This document shows, piece by piece, positions 34,384 through 46,749 of a DNA stretch of 64,000 nt. The notes under the pieces were generated by a model. The model was not told the DNA's origin. It worked only from the letters and a program-made list of their open reading frames with translations, and made no database searches. Source of the stretch: Hymenoscyphus infarciens (lineage: Eukaryota; Ascomycota; Leotiomycetes; Helotiales; Helotiaceae); NCBI GenBank assembly GCA_001414345.1, contig LLCB01000111.1, positions 62,001 to 126,000 of the forward strand, written 5' to 3'. Positions within the stretch are counted from its first letter, which is position 1. Each line of letters starts with the position of its first letter. Both the position numbers and the translations under genes were made by a program.

Positions 34384-37300
34384 GTAACTTTCTAGGAGTA
34401 GCTCGAGTATTTAGGATAATTTCTTCCGACATCGGGACTAACTTTAAATCCCTCAAATTTTTTTCATTACTCTATATAGATTATCCCAGAGAGCTAGGAA
34501 CTTAAGGCATTCACTACTGCGTTCAGTGTTCATTATAAGAGTTGTAGTAAGCTTATTTCTCTTCGCTTAATTCTCTTACTCTTCCTAAAGAGGAAGCTTC
34601 CCAAAAGTAAACCTTGTTAATAGAGTACGCCACCTATATCACCTAAACATACCTTCTCTCAATTCACTCAAATTTCGCTAGTACCCCTATTAGTTGCCGA
34701 GGTAATTGTCAAAAGTAAACAAATATAACGTGAATCATAAGGTTTAGCAGAAGCGTGTTTTTTAGTTTCTATTCGATACTCTAATCTAGCTACTAAGAAG
34801 CTCTATTTTGAATTATAGCATATCATTTTAGTTATTGTAAAACTTTCGTGTTCGTAAAGAGAATGTTTTTCGTAGTATTCGAAGAGAAAGAGGTCTAGAG
34901 TTCAGAAACTAGCTATGACATAAGTTTTATTTTATTTTTCTAACTACTAACTACCTACACTATATACCCCCTAAGACTATCTTAGAATTAAATCCTCGAA
35001 TAACTATGGAAACAGAGGCTTTCTAGCCATCTGAGAAATCTCAAGATATGGTAAGAGTATTATATATTACACAGTATAAACTCCTCATGAACACAAATCC
35101 CTTTAGTCCCCATCATCAACGCTTTTACTAATACACTCTTTTCCCTTGTACTAACCTTGGTGTAATTTCGTAAGTGCAATTTCGGCTCGCTGAGGAGAAT
35201 GAGGGTTTGACATAGTCGCGGGACGGGTTGCTGATGTCGACTATTGGAAGTAATCGATAGCGGGTTACATCCCAGACGGGACGGAACTTAGTTCGTGAAA
35301 AGAGCAATATTTTGAACTTCGAGTGTTGTCGTCGGTCACTGTGCTAGGAGTAATGCGGCGATTTGCCGTGGGTGTATATGCGATATAATCCATAGAATTC
35401 GCCGATAACTATCGAGTACTACCACACACCCGAGTTGCTAGACAGTATAGGCTACCGGTAGAAGATCAGCTTTAAAAAGTTTGTGGAGAATAATGGCTTC
35501 TTTCTAGACCACACCAGCTGACTTTGCAAGTCAATAAATGTGCGACGCAAAATATCATCCTTGAATATGCCTTGGAGACTCTGTGTGGTCGGAGGTTCTA
35601 GATTGAACGTATTCATAGGCATCATCCCCTTACTATTTTAACACGAAAATGGCATACCAGAGGAGAGTGAAGACGTGCTATAGGTCTAAAAAATAGAAGA
35701 AAAAAAGCGGTATACAGTGGGGTTCAGAGCAATGGAACACACCACCGATGTAATTTTTATAATGCTTCACAGCAGAACAGTGAATCTGATTGAGCTATAT
35801 ACTACACAACAAAACATTTGTGTAACATTTGCGTTGCTATAAATTCATCTATAAATATTTCGCTCGAATTGCATGTACTGAAGATAAACTTCTCAAAAAC
35901 TTTTTAGGACGCACTCCGCTTTACAGTATACAGCACCACATCTTCCAAACGAAACTTCTTCGTCAGCATTATTACAATAGTCTCTGCTTAGAAGTAACAT
36001 TCTTGGTGGGGTTTTCTTCCAAATAGTAACACTTGGCTCACACTTCGAGAGAGACAAAAATGAATTCCCAAAGCAGGCTTGGGAGCCTAGAGTTTGGCAG
36101 ACATTTTGTTGGCTCAACCATACTAAGTTGGACGCAGAAAATTAATTCCCAACGAATAAGAAAAGACCTAGGTGAGAACTATTGAGGTGAAAATTCAATT
36201 TTCGACACACTTCAGAGTTTCCAGGAATATAAAACGGAGATTTTTATTGGGCAAAGAGATCTATTGCAAATGAATAAGTGAAGTTTGCTTTTGCTGAGTT
36301 CATTGTCTTCCCACTTCACTCCTCCAACACTTATATACTTGCACGCTAATCAGTACAGAAACATCATGACTCTAGATGCACGCAAGCAACACACTATGAA
36401 GCCGGTTATTTGTGGATCTCTTGAGGCTTTAAACCGAAGTTTATCAATGGACGATTAGTAAGTTCTTGAACAACAATAGAAGCAATCTCCCTAATTAAGA
36501 GCTCTTGTGACCTTATGCCCCTTGCTTGATTCATTATATAAAATTTGACATAAGCAGAAAAATCGCTATTTCCTCTAAAACCCGCATATCATACCGCGAC
36601 GGAAACAGCTCCAACCGCGAAACAAATTCCAAGAGAAAAAATCACTTGGTGGGACTACTTCTATGAGAAATTCTTAAAAGAAACATTATCAACCAAGTGA
36701 GTGATGGCGAAGTGAAAACTCATTGTTTCAAATATCTCGAGAAAGTTCATCAAATGAAGAGAATTACGTGTAAGTAAGTTTTTGGTAAACAGAAATACTC
36801 ACTGACGCACCACTCAGTACTCTTGGTTTGTTCTAGTTTGTTCGAGAAACCTGTATTCTCACATATATCTTCTCTCACCGTGTCGACTCACCATCTTAGG
36901 CTTCACACAGACTATCCGCAACAGCAAAAAACCACCGCATTCAAACACCACATCATCAACATTTTCATCAAGTAAACTGGGTGGGCACGCTTTAGGGAAC
37001 AATACATTTGAAGATGGTAAGTAAAATTCTGAGATTTGAATTAGGTGTAACTGTTGTTATGAAGTTGTCTAGTTAAAATAAAAGGTATTATTGAGTGTTT
37101 TTTTTAAGATTTGGCACTCGAACGAAAAAAAGAGGCAGTTTAAAAATGAATCTTTTGGACGAATGGTAAGTTACCCAAAAACTTCTCGTCGTCCTATTTT
37201 TTCGGCTTCTATCAAACTAATGTCGACTGCATCAAAAGATTAAAAAAAAAACAGCCAGCACAATAGTACTTCGACGCCCTGATTGCACAATATCTGGTGT

Positions 37301-40211
37301 CTGGATAACACAGCTGGTCTCGGAAGCTCTCCCTTTATTTTAAAAGCCCACAAGAGCCCTACCTAGGCAATGGGCATTTCACTAAGTCTGATGGTCATGG
37401 CTCTGATGCACTGCTTACTGGCAATTCATGGGAAAGATGCTACTTTAAAAGTAACACCATGATTACCAAAACAAGAACCCTCGATAGGAAGCTTGCTTCT
37501 ATCGTTCCATAAGCCTCAGCAAATGCCCAGATACACTTGGCGCCAAACTATATCTTACAGAAGATAGTGTTACATAGTGTCAACAAAATTGCCAACAACT
37601 GCACTCAAGAGAGGTTTCCAGAGAATGAGCACTCCGTCGCCATAATAACCCAAGCGAGTTAGAACATAATCAACATAAGACTAGTAAGCCATAATAACTT
37701 CAACACCCTCTAGAAACTCTGAAGCTTGTCCATAGTTCTTGCTAACCAGTTTAGAAAAGTAAGAAAAACACTTTTTCGTCAAGGCCTTCACCGAAACAAA
37801 TTTTCCACCCCGGCTGCTCCACAGAATCATTATAAAAGCAATAACCACTCACACAAATACACTATCAGAACAAAAAAATCTACATACATAACTGCACGAA
37901 AGCTCGCTAAGACCTTCCCGAACTGGGCGAGATGACCCGAATACGCTATCTCAACCCAGAACATAAAATGTTCTTAACCAAAACTTGAACAAAGTCCCAC
38001 CGCATACCCACTCAAGGGATGCCAAAGGCGGTTGGCAACAACCAAAGCACCACTTCAAACTTTCCAAATGGGACAATTGATACGAAACGATTTGGCAGAA
38101 AAATTCAGACACAGAATCCAAGACATCAAATGGGAATGAGCTGACAATTGTTTATTTCGATGAATGGAAAGGTGGCCCATCAAGAGTGACAAACAATACT
38201 TCCCCAATTCAACTGGATATGAGGCGATGTTTTGGTAAGATGTCCAAACATTGAGACCGTTACTATAAACGAAATATTAATCTTTGAAACAGAACCACGA
38301 GAATAGAAACCCGAAGAACTATCCCAGAGGAAACCGCAGAACTTCAATCCCCAGGCTGGACGCAGGTGGGCCTTTCAAATTCCCCACAACATTGAGTGCC
38401 GAAGACAATCACCCACCAGGGAGTTGATGGGCAGTGGAATTGAGAATGATGGAGTGCAAGTGAAAGAGAGGTTTTAAGCTGTGCAGGATGGATAGTCGCA
38501 AGCTTGGTGACCAGGGAGCTTTACGTGCGAAGTGTCCCTGACTCTTCAGCCAAGCACTGCAAGATCGCTTTTGACTATTCGCTTTTTGTTTTTTTGGGCA
38601 GGGGGGCGAGAAATAAAGGAAATTAGGAAACCTAGCTTGTTAGAGGTGAGAGACTTCAAGTCTTGTTTTCAATGAAAGGTTGTGAGTGAGTTGATGTTCT
38701 CCAGGCCAGATGTAAGTTCACCCTTGCGCAGTCACTGCCCCTGCGGCGGGCTTGCAATTCGAAGCCCGTCACAATTCCACCAACCGAAGCTGAATTTTCT
38801 CAGAGCACGGCCGAGGGGGTTTCCATGATTGATTCGAAACCGATGTTTTTTCAACCTTCTTTCAATGTCTTTCGAATACTCCTACCCGGAATCTGGAGCA
38901 ATATGGACAAGCACTCTCAACATGAATCGGTCCAAGGGGGTCTGAGAATACTATCATTTCAAAGAGCTTTAAGTGGCTTGTGTCTTTCGTTTATATCTTT
39001 CTCCATCTTCGATGTTTTGCGAAAATGAAGGAAGAAGCGAAGGCAGTAATCAGTAACATGACCTGAGCTTGGCGGGTTCTATACTCCTATTATCTTTCAT
39101 CCTACATAAATTATACCAAAAACGAAGCCAAGGAATAAAGAAAATAAGCAAAATAAGCAAAATAACAGAAAGAGAAAAAATCGGAGGAAAAATGCCAGGA
39201 CAGTTTATACATACTTAGCAGGGGTACGGCACTCTGGACATCAAACAAACTCCAGATTGAGCATGTTTTTTAAAAGCTCGCTTACTACATTCAAATAAGC
39301 AGTTAAGAAAGGGCTCGATGCTATGGACTAAATTTGATCCTAAGACTCCTAAAACAAAAATCGAAAAGAACTCACTTCCGTTGGAAGTAGGAGGGATGGC
39401 AGCAACGATCACTTAAACTGGTAGGTCTGAACTAAGTTCCACAGTTCTTACATTCCGCAGCTGAGACGGATTTCTTTGGACAAGAAACAACGACTTCTGT
39501 AAGTGCACGTACTCTAGCAAGCTCGATGCACCCCAGGAAGTACTCAGACAGACTGCGGCATTGGGAACATTCCATAGAACCTTGTCTCTGATACCCTACA
39601 GATCGAGTTCAAAAAGGAATGGAGTCTTCCGGAAAATATTTCTCCAGTGTAGTTCTATGACATTCACACACGATGCCAGCTGAAGTAGTCCGCAAGTGGA
39701 ATAACGAGAATAAGTAGTTTTCCTCTCTTTGGACCACTCTTGAGATTGAAATATTCAGAGCTTGAAGGTTTTTTCTTTGCTCCCTATATATAAGTTTTCC
39801 GCTTTGAAACACGTGAAAAGGAAAGTTCTGGATTTCCATGGTAGAACAATTACTCGATATCATACTTTGAGCTTCGGCGTCGGTGGACTCGATACGACAG
39901 TCGTTAAAAACCCCAAAAGGTGCTTTGAGTGACTCTCATTGGTTGATAAGCAAGGTATTCTCGACTATTCATTCAATTGAGCTTGCTTCCTGAGACGATT
40001 CACCAAAGAAACGTCGTTCTATGTAAACACTAGAAACACAATCAGTGAGTGAATTGTGTTTTGTTGAAATACTTACTTAGCGCTACGGTAGACGAGGGAG
40101 ACAACAAGGTGGATACATTCGGAGCCAATCGGAAGATAACCGGAGGAAGAGACTGAGGAAGGGTGGGACCACACGCCCACCAATCAAAGCTAGCCACGTG
40201 ACCTCAACACC
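34384..40211. other. Gene-poor stretch with decayed coding scraps
   Basis: Nearly 6 kb without a supportable gene. Short frames with donor-like GTAAGT sites occur at 36367-36780. One of them contains EKITWWDYFYEKFLKETL, which looks like former coding sequence but is blocked by stops upstream. Between 37370 and 38250 one frame stays coding-like but has many stops. A perfect 7-bp-stem hairpin lies at 38747-38768. Near 39420-39860 (-) a Cys-containing frame (MECSQCRSLSEYFLGCIE) also looks like a remnant. None could be assigned to a family. Confidence 0.4.
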
Positions 40212-40433
40212 ATGGTCACTTCCCGTTCCTCAACTTCAACTCAACTCGTACATCGCTTCCACCGTCAACCTCAACCTTTCCTCAACGCCGGTAACATCGA
40301 GAACTCGCCCGCATTCGACCCGGAAAGAACAGCTCAGGTTGCTAGCAGAAGGATCACGAACACCAGTCTTTCCCCGTCGTTTCCTCGTGTGGCTACTTTT
40401 CTGTGGATAAAGCGAACCAGGATAAAGAAATGA
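40212..40433 (+). CDS. Possible small protein or 5' exon, unassigned
   Basis: A 73-residue frame begins with an ATG in good context (CACCATGG), after a promoter-like region containing CACGTGACC. It starts MVTSRSSTSTQLVHRF and is Ser/Arg-rich, with no domain. It ends at a TGA at 40431-40433. It overlaps a minus-strand frame (40334-40675) of equally good composition, so only one of them can be real. Treat as a candidate only. Confidence 0.25.
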   Translation: MVTSRSSTSTQLVHRFHRQPQPFLNAGNIENSPAFDPERTAQVASRRITNTSLSPSFPRVATFLWIKRTRIKK

Positions 40434-43400
40434 CCTTGTCGCCAATTTGGCGATTCACCGATATCCCCCCGCACACCACAAATCTCAATATCATCAATTT
40501 GATTGAAATTGAGCATAGCACTTTGCTCTGGAAACTCTAAATACGTTCCTCCCGGTATTAGAGGGATTTCAAGTCCATTCTGGGTTTGAAGTGAAGGCTG
40601 GTTGGCATGATACTGCATTACAGGGGATAGATCGGTATCCGTAATCCACTTTGGCTCAAGTACAACATACCGCACCCCACAACTTTACTTTAAACTAATC
40701 TCCTCGGTACAGAACATCGAAACACAACCCAACATCGAGAATCCCATCTTCAAATGATGCTGGAGTCCGTTTAGACTCTCGATATATACGTCGACGAATT
40801 CTTCGCACCCCCCCTCTGCCTCGCTAAATTCCTTTGTCCTACAAGAACACCCAGTATTCCTGTCAACGACACAACTCCAGGCATGATGTGATACATTTGG
40901 CAAGGCAAAGCTGGTAACAGCCTTCTTACACTTCGTGTCGCTGAAACGCTGAAACGAACCCCAAGATGATCACAATATGACTGCGGGTTGGCAAGGGATG
41001 AAGGGATAGAGAGCAAGGGTACAGCTTTTTGGCTAAACCACCAAACTGGCATCATCATTTTTATGCCACTCGACATCAACACGCCCAATACAAACAAACT
41101 CGCGACCATGGACACACAATTTACTAGCACAGACGATACCATCGCCCAAGTACCATGCCAGCCTTCATGACGACAAGGTTGCAGTGGACTAGCCTTGGGG
41201 TACAAATATGCCAACAAGTGGAATGAAGAAACAAAAGCATACAAAACAAAATGGAAATACGAGATATGTTATCAGAATAGACTTCCCGAAGGGATCGGTT
41301 CTGTTCTTCGGCATCTCTTCCAAGGTGGAGTTGGGGGTTCTCAAAGGATTTCGCTTGGCGTGAAAGAGGACAAGGCCTTTGTCGACACTTGATCGCCAAA
41401 ACCACAATTTGCGATACCCCTTCAACACCACCCTCATCAACTACTTCAACACCCTCAAAGCGAGCAAGTTTTCTCTCAACTTGAGACTAAGGAAGCCAGT
41501 TCTTCAATTCCACAATTGCTCTTTGAACTGCCGTTTCTCCCGGAGGAAAAGAAGAGTTGTTCTCGAGTGGGTGGAAGCACAACACTGATTGTACAAACAT
41601 CTCCCCGCATTCTTCATCAGTGAGTGCGAAATATTTCCCAATCCACATCTCGTTCCTGCTCATGAGTTCACGTCGACTGACTGGTCATACGGTCGTAACA
41701 GGCGAGCAATGGAGATTGAACGACATACCCCCAATCATGAGATCTTGACTGAATTCCAGATATTGTCTGACAAATTTATGCCTGGATAACAGTATGAAAG
41801 AATAAGAAGGCAATGGAGGAACGCATACGTATCAGCCCATAGGCTCCTAGTCGGGCACACAATGATCTCTAGCTTGATTTCGCTGGGTCGGGATGATGCT
41901 AGAGGAAAAGGTTGGCGGCAAAATTCGGAATCAGAGATCACCGGTTATCGTTGGGAGTATGGAACTCAATTTTATTTCTCGACTTGGCTATCGTCATCCC
42001 TTGGGGAGCCTAGAGCACAATCGCTGTCGAGCAGTGCCCCTACACTGTACGCCAGCCAGGCAAAGGACAGATATCGAGCTCTCGAGGTCGGTTATCGTAG
42101 CCGTCCGGGAGTTTCGGATCTAACAGGGGTAGCCGAAGTCGTAATGCGGGTCGGAGCAAGGGGATATGGCTTTGATGGGGCTTCTTTTCGATGGTGTGGT
42201 TCCGTTCTCTTCCTGGCTTCTAGGTCAGACTTCTTGGATTGTTGCACTGTGGATTTTGATCTCAGCATACTCCATGGAATGAAGCCCACAGCATTTTACC
42301 TGGAAATACCTCGCTTATTGTCAGCTCCACACGTTATCAACGCTGGCTTCCTTACCTCGCTGTTCTGCAGCAAACCCCTAATGGGCAGAAAGAAGTTATG
42401 ATGGACATTTGCTTTGTTGGAAGTTGATCATGGTATTGGTGTTGTTCTGAATTATCAGCCTGAGTTTCTGCATTCACGCGACAGATGGACACGCCCCGTC
42501 AGGTGACCACTTCACTAGCACAGGTAGCGGCTGTTTGGACAGCACCACTACCTCTTTACTTCTCTCACTACCTGGAGGAATGGGGACATACATGCCTTCG
42601 ATGGTTACTGGAATTGTTTCCTTCAACGGAATACTTTCTGGACGGAACGACACATTTCAAATCAAACCTAAAAGTCCCTTGGATTAGCTGCCTGGGCATT
42701 GCTCAATATCTGTGTTGCTTAGGGGAGGAGACATTGAAAGATACATCCCCTTCTTGTTTTCCTTTATACCGAGAGTTTTGTGTACACGCGCCAATGATGC
42801 TTTCAACCCAACAATCGTCCAATTATTTCCCCACCATTCGCCTCCAATATTTGCCAGTTTTCGCGACTGCGGACCAGTTTCATGAGTTCCAAAGACCAGA
42901 CCCCGTTTCCATTTCTCCAAACAATTTTTACTGTGGTATTTAGGTTTCTGGAATCTTTTCGTCCGGGATTCTGAAGTAGTCCAAGGATATTTCGAAACAT
43001 CTTCACTTATGTTCCGAAGTCAAATCGCATACCTTGCTGGAGTTCGTAGAAGCTGAATACTCCGAGTGCCTTAGTTGTGACTCCAGGGAACCATCCAAGT
43101 CTTATCCGCCTCCGCCCTCCTTACTAAGGATTAATTCTGGAATTTTCCTGTGCTGGTAATTTGAATAATTTTCTTGCTTTCTTCAATAGGAACAGACCTC
43201 CCAAGGAAATGGCGAACATACATTGCCGTTCCCTCCTTAGTTATTTTGCTGGGTCTCCAAATTTGGGGTCAGCATCATTTGGAGCATCGTATCAAGAAGA
43301 TGGTCGACATACAAAGAATCCGCCAGCATGGGCTTCAGCAGAGCTCATTTATCCAACAGACGAATCCTTTTCCCGGATACCTTTTGTCATACCGACACAT

Positions 43401-44061
43401 GTTCCTACCAAAAACTGGCCTTCCAAAGCAGTTTGCCTTGGAGATACGCACCTCGCTTTCAAAGAATCTTGTGCGCAGAGAATTCTGGTGCGATCAAGCG
43501 CCCGGATCCACTAGAAATTTGCCATGGCTTTTGCCAATATCGGAAATATGGTGTGGTGAGACAGTTCTCGAAGACCTAGTGCCAAATTCGTTGCGACGCA
43601 GTGAGAGATATTTTCCTCCGCCAGTGCAACAAAACTTCCCCTTAGTTTACTGAGCTTGTTCTGCAACAATATTGACGACATAACTTCCAACTTGAATGGC
43701 AGGTGAAGACTGCTCGAAAGACTGTTTGTCAGTATGAAACATCGATGGATGGTATACATACAAGTGGTAGAATTCTTTTATTGTTGTTGGTACCGAGTAC
43801 AAATCAATCTTTGCACAGGGCTAGGTATTAACTCCTTCTTTTGATATTATGAAGAAGTCATTCTGACATGAAAATATCTAGGAAAATAAACGATACATGG
43901 CTTTCCAAGCCGCAGACAAATCCCCTTCGTTAACATAAATGTTGGCCCCCTTTTGTCTTCGTCCATCCTCTTGCTGGTACAATCCATTTATAGTCACATG
44001 GCTGAGCGACGCCATGGATTTCCACCTCAATTCTCCTCATCTTGGCGTGCAGCTTTTGAAA
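40434..44061. other. Ambiguous region with overlapping open frames on both strands
   Basis: Open frames of 60-180 codons occur on both strands (for example + 41862-42401, + 42485-42943, + 43174-43653, - 40445-40675). None shows a recognisable domain or a consistent splice model. GC content is near that of genes, so this may be a recently decayed gene or an element whose coding frame is broken. The minus-strand segment around 40470-40670 (containing QTQNGLEIPLIPGGTYLEF) is the most protein-like piece. Confidence 0.35.
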
Positions 44062-45926
44062 TTATCTCTTGGATTTCAAAGGCGGCATATTTGGGAGCTT
44101 CTTGCGATCCCGTTCAGCTCTCATCGCATTTTCCTCATGCCAATCGTCCAAAAGATCGTCCCGATTCTTGGTCGCCATGGCCCACAACAAGTAATCCCGT
44201 TGTCCTGCCACGCCAACGATTTCGAGGAGAAGTCTACATTCCAAGTCGGTACTAGGCGGTGCCGATCTATGGGCCTGGACGTATGCTGCCACCCCGTATT
44301 TCTCGCCCATGCCGTAAGGGGGAAGATCTGGCCGGAGATAATCGTGAGGGATGGGGCTTGGAAGTTGCATATTGTCCTCTGGGGCATCAAAGACTAGACC
44401 AAACCGCGGGTTTCTCTTCTCAGACCAATACTTTGCTGTTGGCGTATTGTCCCTATGTGTGTATGACTCCGGGTCAGTCCGATATCCGTTGTTGACAGTC
44501 TTTGGCTTTCGAGTTCGCTTCTTGTATCCCGCGATCTGACGTCGCGGGGGAGGCTTATATGCCGCGTCATCATCAACCGATTCCTCGTTGTCGGAAGGTT
44601 GATTCGAAGAAGCGTTGGTAGAATTTGTTCCAATTCGTGCCTTTTTGCAGCCATTTTCCCCTTCGGGCTCTCCTTCGCGGAGGCGCTTCTTCGAACCCTT
44701 TTGGACTCGAGGTTGACTAGGAGCTGCTTGGACCAAGTAGGGTTCGCCTTCGTCCATCACCAAATATTGGCCTTTGGCGTCCTGCTCCTTGCAACACCTA
44801 AGAAATTCATCCGCTGTGACGACCTCGAATCCCGCCCACTGCTGGATTTCGACGGCGTTTTCTTGGACAACTGAACCTGCAGTGCCTTGAAGTTGACTCT
44901 GGGAATCCTCGGCGTTCTTGGTTGCTTCTGAGCCCATACCATTTGTATTTGTCGCCTGCCCCTTCTTGTTACTCATTTCCCCCCTGTGATCTTCATGTCC
45001 GCCGCGCTTTCTCGAGAACTTCTGGGCTATGAGTTGTTGAGGAAGTGGCTGGGACAAGTGATAAGCAGCTAGATCCATGGAAGCTCTAAAGTTACCATTG
45101 CCCATGTCGTTGAAGCCATTTCCATACTGAGCAGGATTCGACATATTGAACTCAGTTGAACGTTGAGAAGTCTCTACAAAATCAAATGGGGTTCTCTCTG
45201 TTGTAATTGTTAGTGTATAATCTTAACCCGTGGAAGTTTCCACGTTTCTTACCCTGTCCTTGTCTGATGTCTCTGGAGATTGTCACCTGGGGCTCCATTC
45301 GATGTTGAGGAGTGGCGGTTGACTTCACGGGGATCATATCTGTTAAAATTGTTAGTTGTTAATGTTGGATAGTTAGCTCGGTGATGTGTAGATGCGGCTT
45401 ACCTTGTCCATGTTGTAGAGTTTCCGAGTATGTCTCTGTTTGCTGACCTTGGCGGAGGTGAGCAACGGGGGTATTTTCGGACACCAATTTATTGTTGTCA
45501 AGTTGGCTGTGCGAAGTCGATGGAGCAGCGATACCGGTGTTCATGTCATAGTTGAGGCGCTTATCATACTCGGGGGCGGGAACCTCGAACTCGGGAAAAG
45601 CACTGAGGCTGCCCAGAGATGGGGTGGATCCCATAGCATCCTCATCTATTTCGTGTATTATCAGTAGGTGTCAGTAGAATGTCAATGTTGAGTAACTCAC
45701 CTGATGGGTATGATTCCGTCGCCGTCATCAGGCTCGGGTCCCAAAATTCTGGGAGATATTCCTTGCAATATTCCTCGAATCTTAGGGCCTCATCGCTCGA
45801 TGCTGATGGAGAAGCAGTCATCGAGTTGTTTGCGTTGTTCTTGTTACCCGTGTTGTTGCGCTTGTCGTCTTCGTGGCGAGTGGAAGGCATCGAGGGAGCA
45901 CGTGTGATCGATTGCTGGGAGTCCAT
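44062..45926 (-). CDS. Array gene A: lineage-specific protein with C-terminal RxDLPP domain
   Basis: Exons 45926-45701, 45645-45403, 45339-45253 and 45197-44062 give 563 residues; all three introns are phase 1. A further intron (46058-45965) is likely in the 5' leader. The N-terminal half is Ser/Asn/Gln-rich. A motif FEVVTADEFLRCCKEQD (about residues 285-300) recurs in gene D. Basic runs (SKKRLREG, GYKKRTRKPK) suggest nuclear location. The C-terminal 100 residues carry the family domain in diverged form: LRPDLPPYGMGEKYGVAAY, then LLWAMATKNRDDLLDDW and ENAMRAERDRKK. I do not recognise this protein. It is the most downstream member of a minus-strand array (A to F) and probably arose by duplication. 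Confidence 0.78.
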
Positions 45927-46749
45927 CGTGAACACTGATCGAGGCGGAGGGGTTGCTCGCGTTTCTATAGAAAGGAACAGTCAGTTGTCGTAACCTCAAG
46001 TACTGATATTGAAGTATCCGGTGGTTAGTATTTGAGGGTATGGTAGCGCGGTACTTACGTTACGTTCTGCTGATAATATTGCCGTTGTATGGGTGCCGGC
46101 TTAGCGTTTTGGCGCTTTTCTGGCACTCGTAATGACAGTGAGACTGGGATTTCGGGGGGAAGGTTTTCCTCGAAGATGCTGGTATAGGGATGTCTCGCGT
46201 ACAGAAAGTATGACAGATACCAATACAGTTGGTGTTATTGGTAGTGGTTGTCTAACAAGGTTGTAGTGGTATAAGTTTCTGTGGTCACGAAGTTCCTGTG
46301 GTATCGATATATAAAGAGGGAAACAATACCATTGTTCACTTTGAGGCCGAGCTAGCCAGGCTAGACTTCTTGGCAGCGAGGCCTACCTACCCCTAATGAT
46401 AGGTCACGTGACAGATATCCTTGTTTTGGTTTTTCGTTTAGGTCCTTATAGATTCACTTTTATATCTATAATAGTGAATTATTTCCTTTTTTTTACGTGG
46501 ATTTTTTCACTTCTAGTATATACAGTTTTGACAGATTTCACTTCGCTTCGTTTCAGTGCTTGTGATATATACGCATTTTGTTCATTTATTGGGCATGGTG
46601 TATGAGTGCCAAAAATTGCTTATTGTCCGTCTCTTGTGTTTGTAGTGTCTAAGTTCTAAAGGTATTCTTGATGTACTTATTGACATTAAGCCGTCTCTTG
46701 TGTCTGCTGCCATGTGTAGGTTACCTTATTTGGACAAAACTGTAACTTA
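45927..46749. other. Spacer between array genes A and B
   Basis: It holds the probable 5' leader intron of gene A (46058-45965), a TATA-like stretch (46304-46313, minus strand), and the 3' flank of gene B with two copies of CCGTCTCTTGTG (46627-46638, 46691-46702). No additional gene is seen. Confidence 0.55.
46664..46702 (-). repeat. 3' flanking motif shared by genes B and C (B copy)
   Basis: A segment of about 40 bp reading ATTCTTGAT-GTAC-TATT and ending CCGTCTCTTGTG on the plus strand, 50-90 bases past the stop of gene B. It matches 49527-49566 past the stop of gene C. A second CCGTCTCTTGTG core lies at 46627-46638. It could be a 3' UTR or polyadenylation-related element, or simply duplicated flank. 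Confidence 0.6.

Noticed and set aside
38747..38768. Perfect hairpin CGGGCTT...AAGCCCG as a tRNA or terminator
   Set aside because: The loop is 8 nt with no T-arm consensus and no surrounding cloverleaf; fungal genes do not use such terminators.
41862..42401. 179-codon plus-strand frame as a gene
   Set aside because: No domain, no signal, equally open frames on the other strand, and no consistent splice partners.
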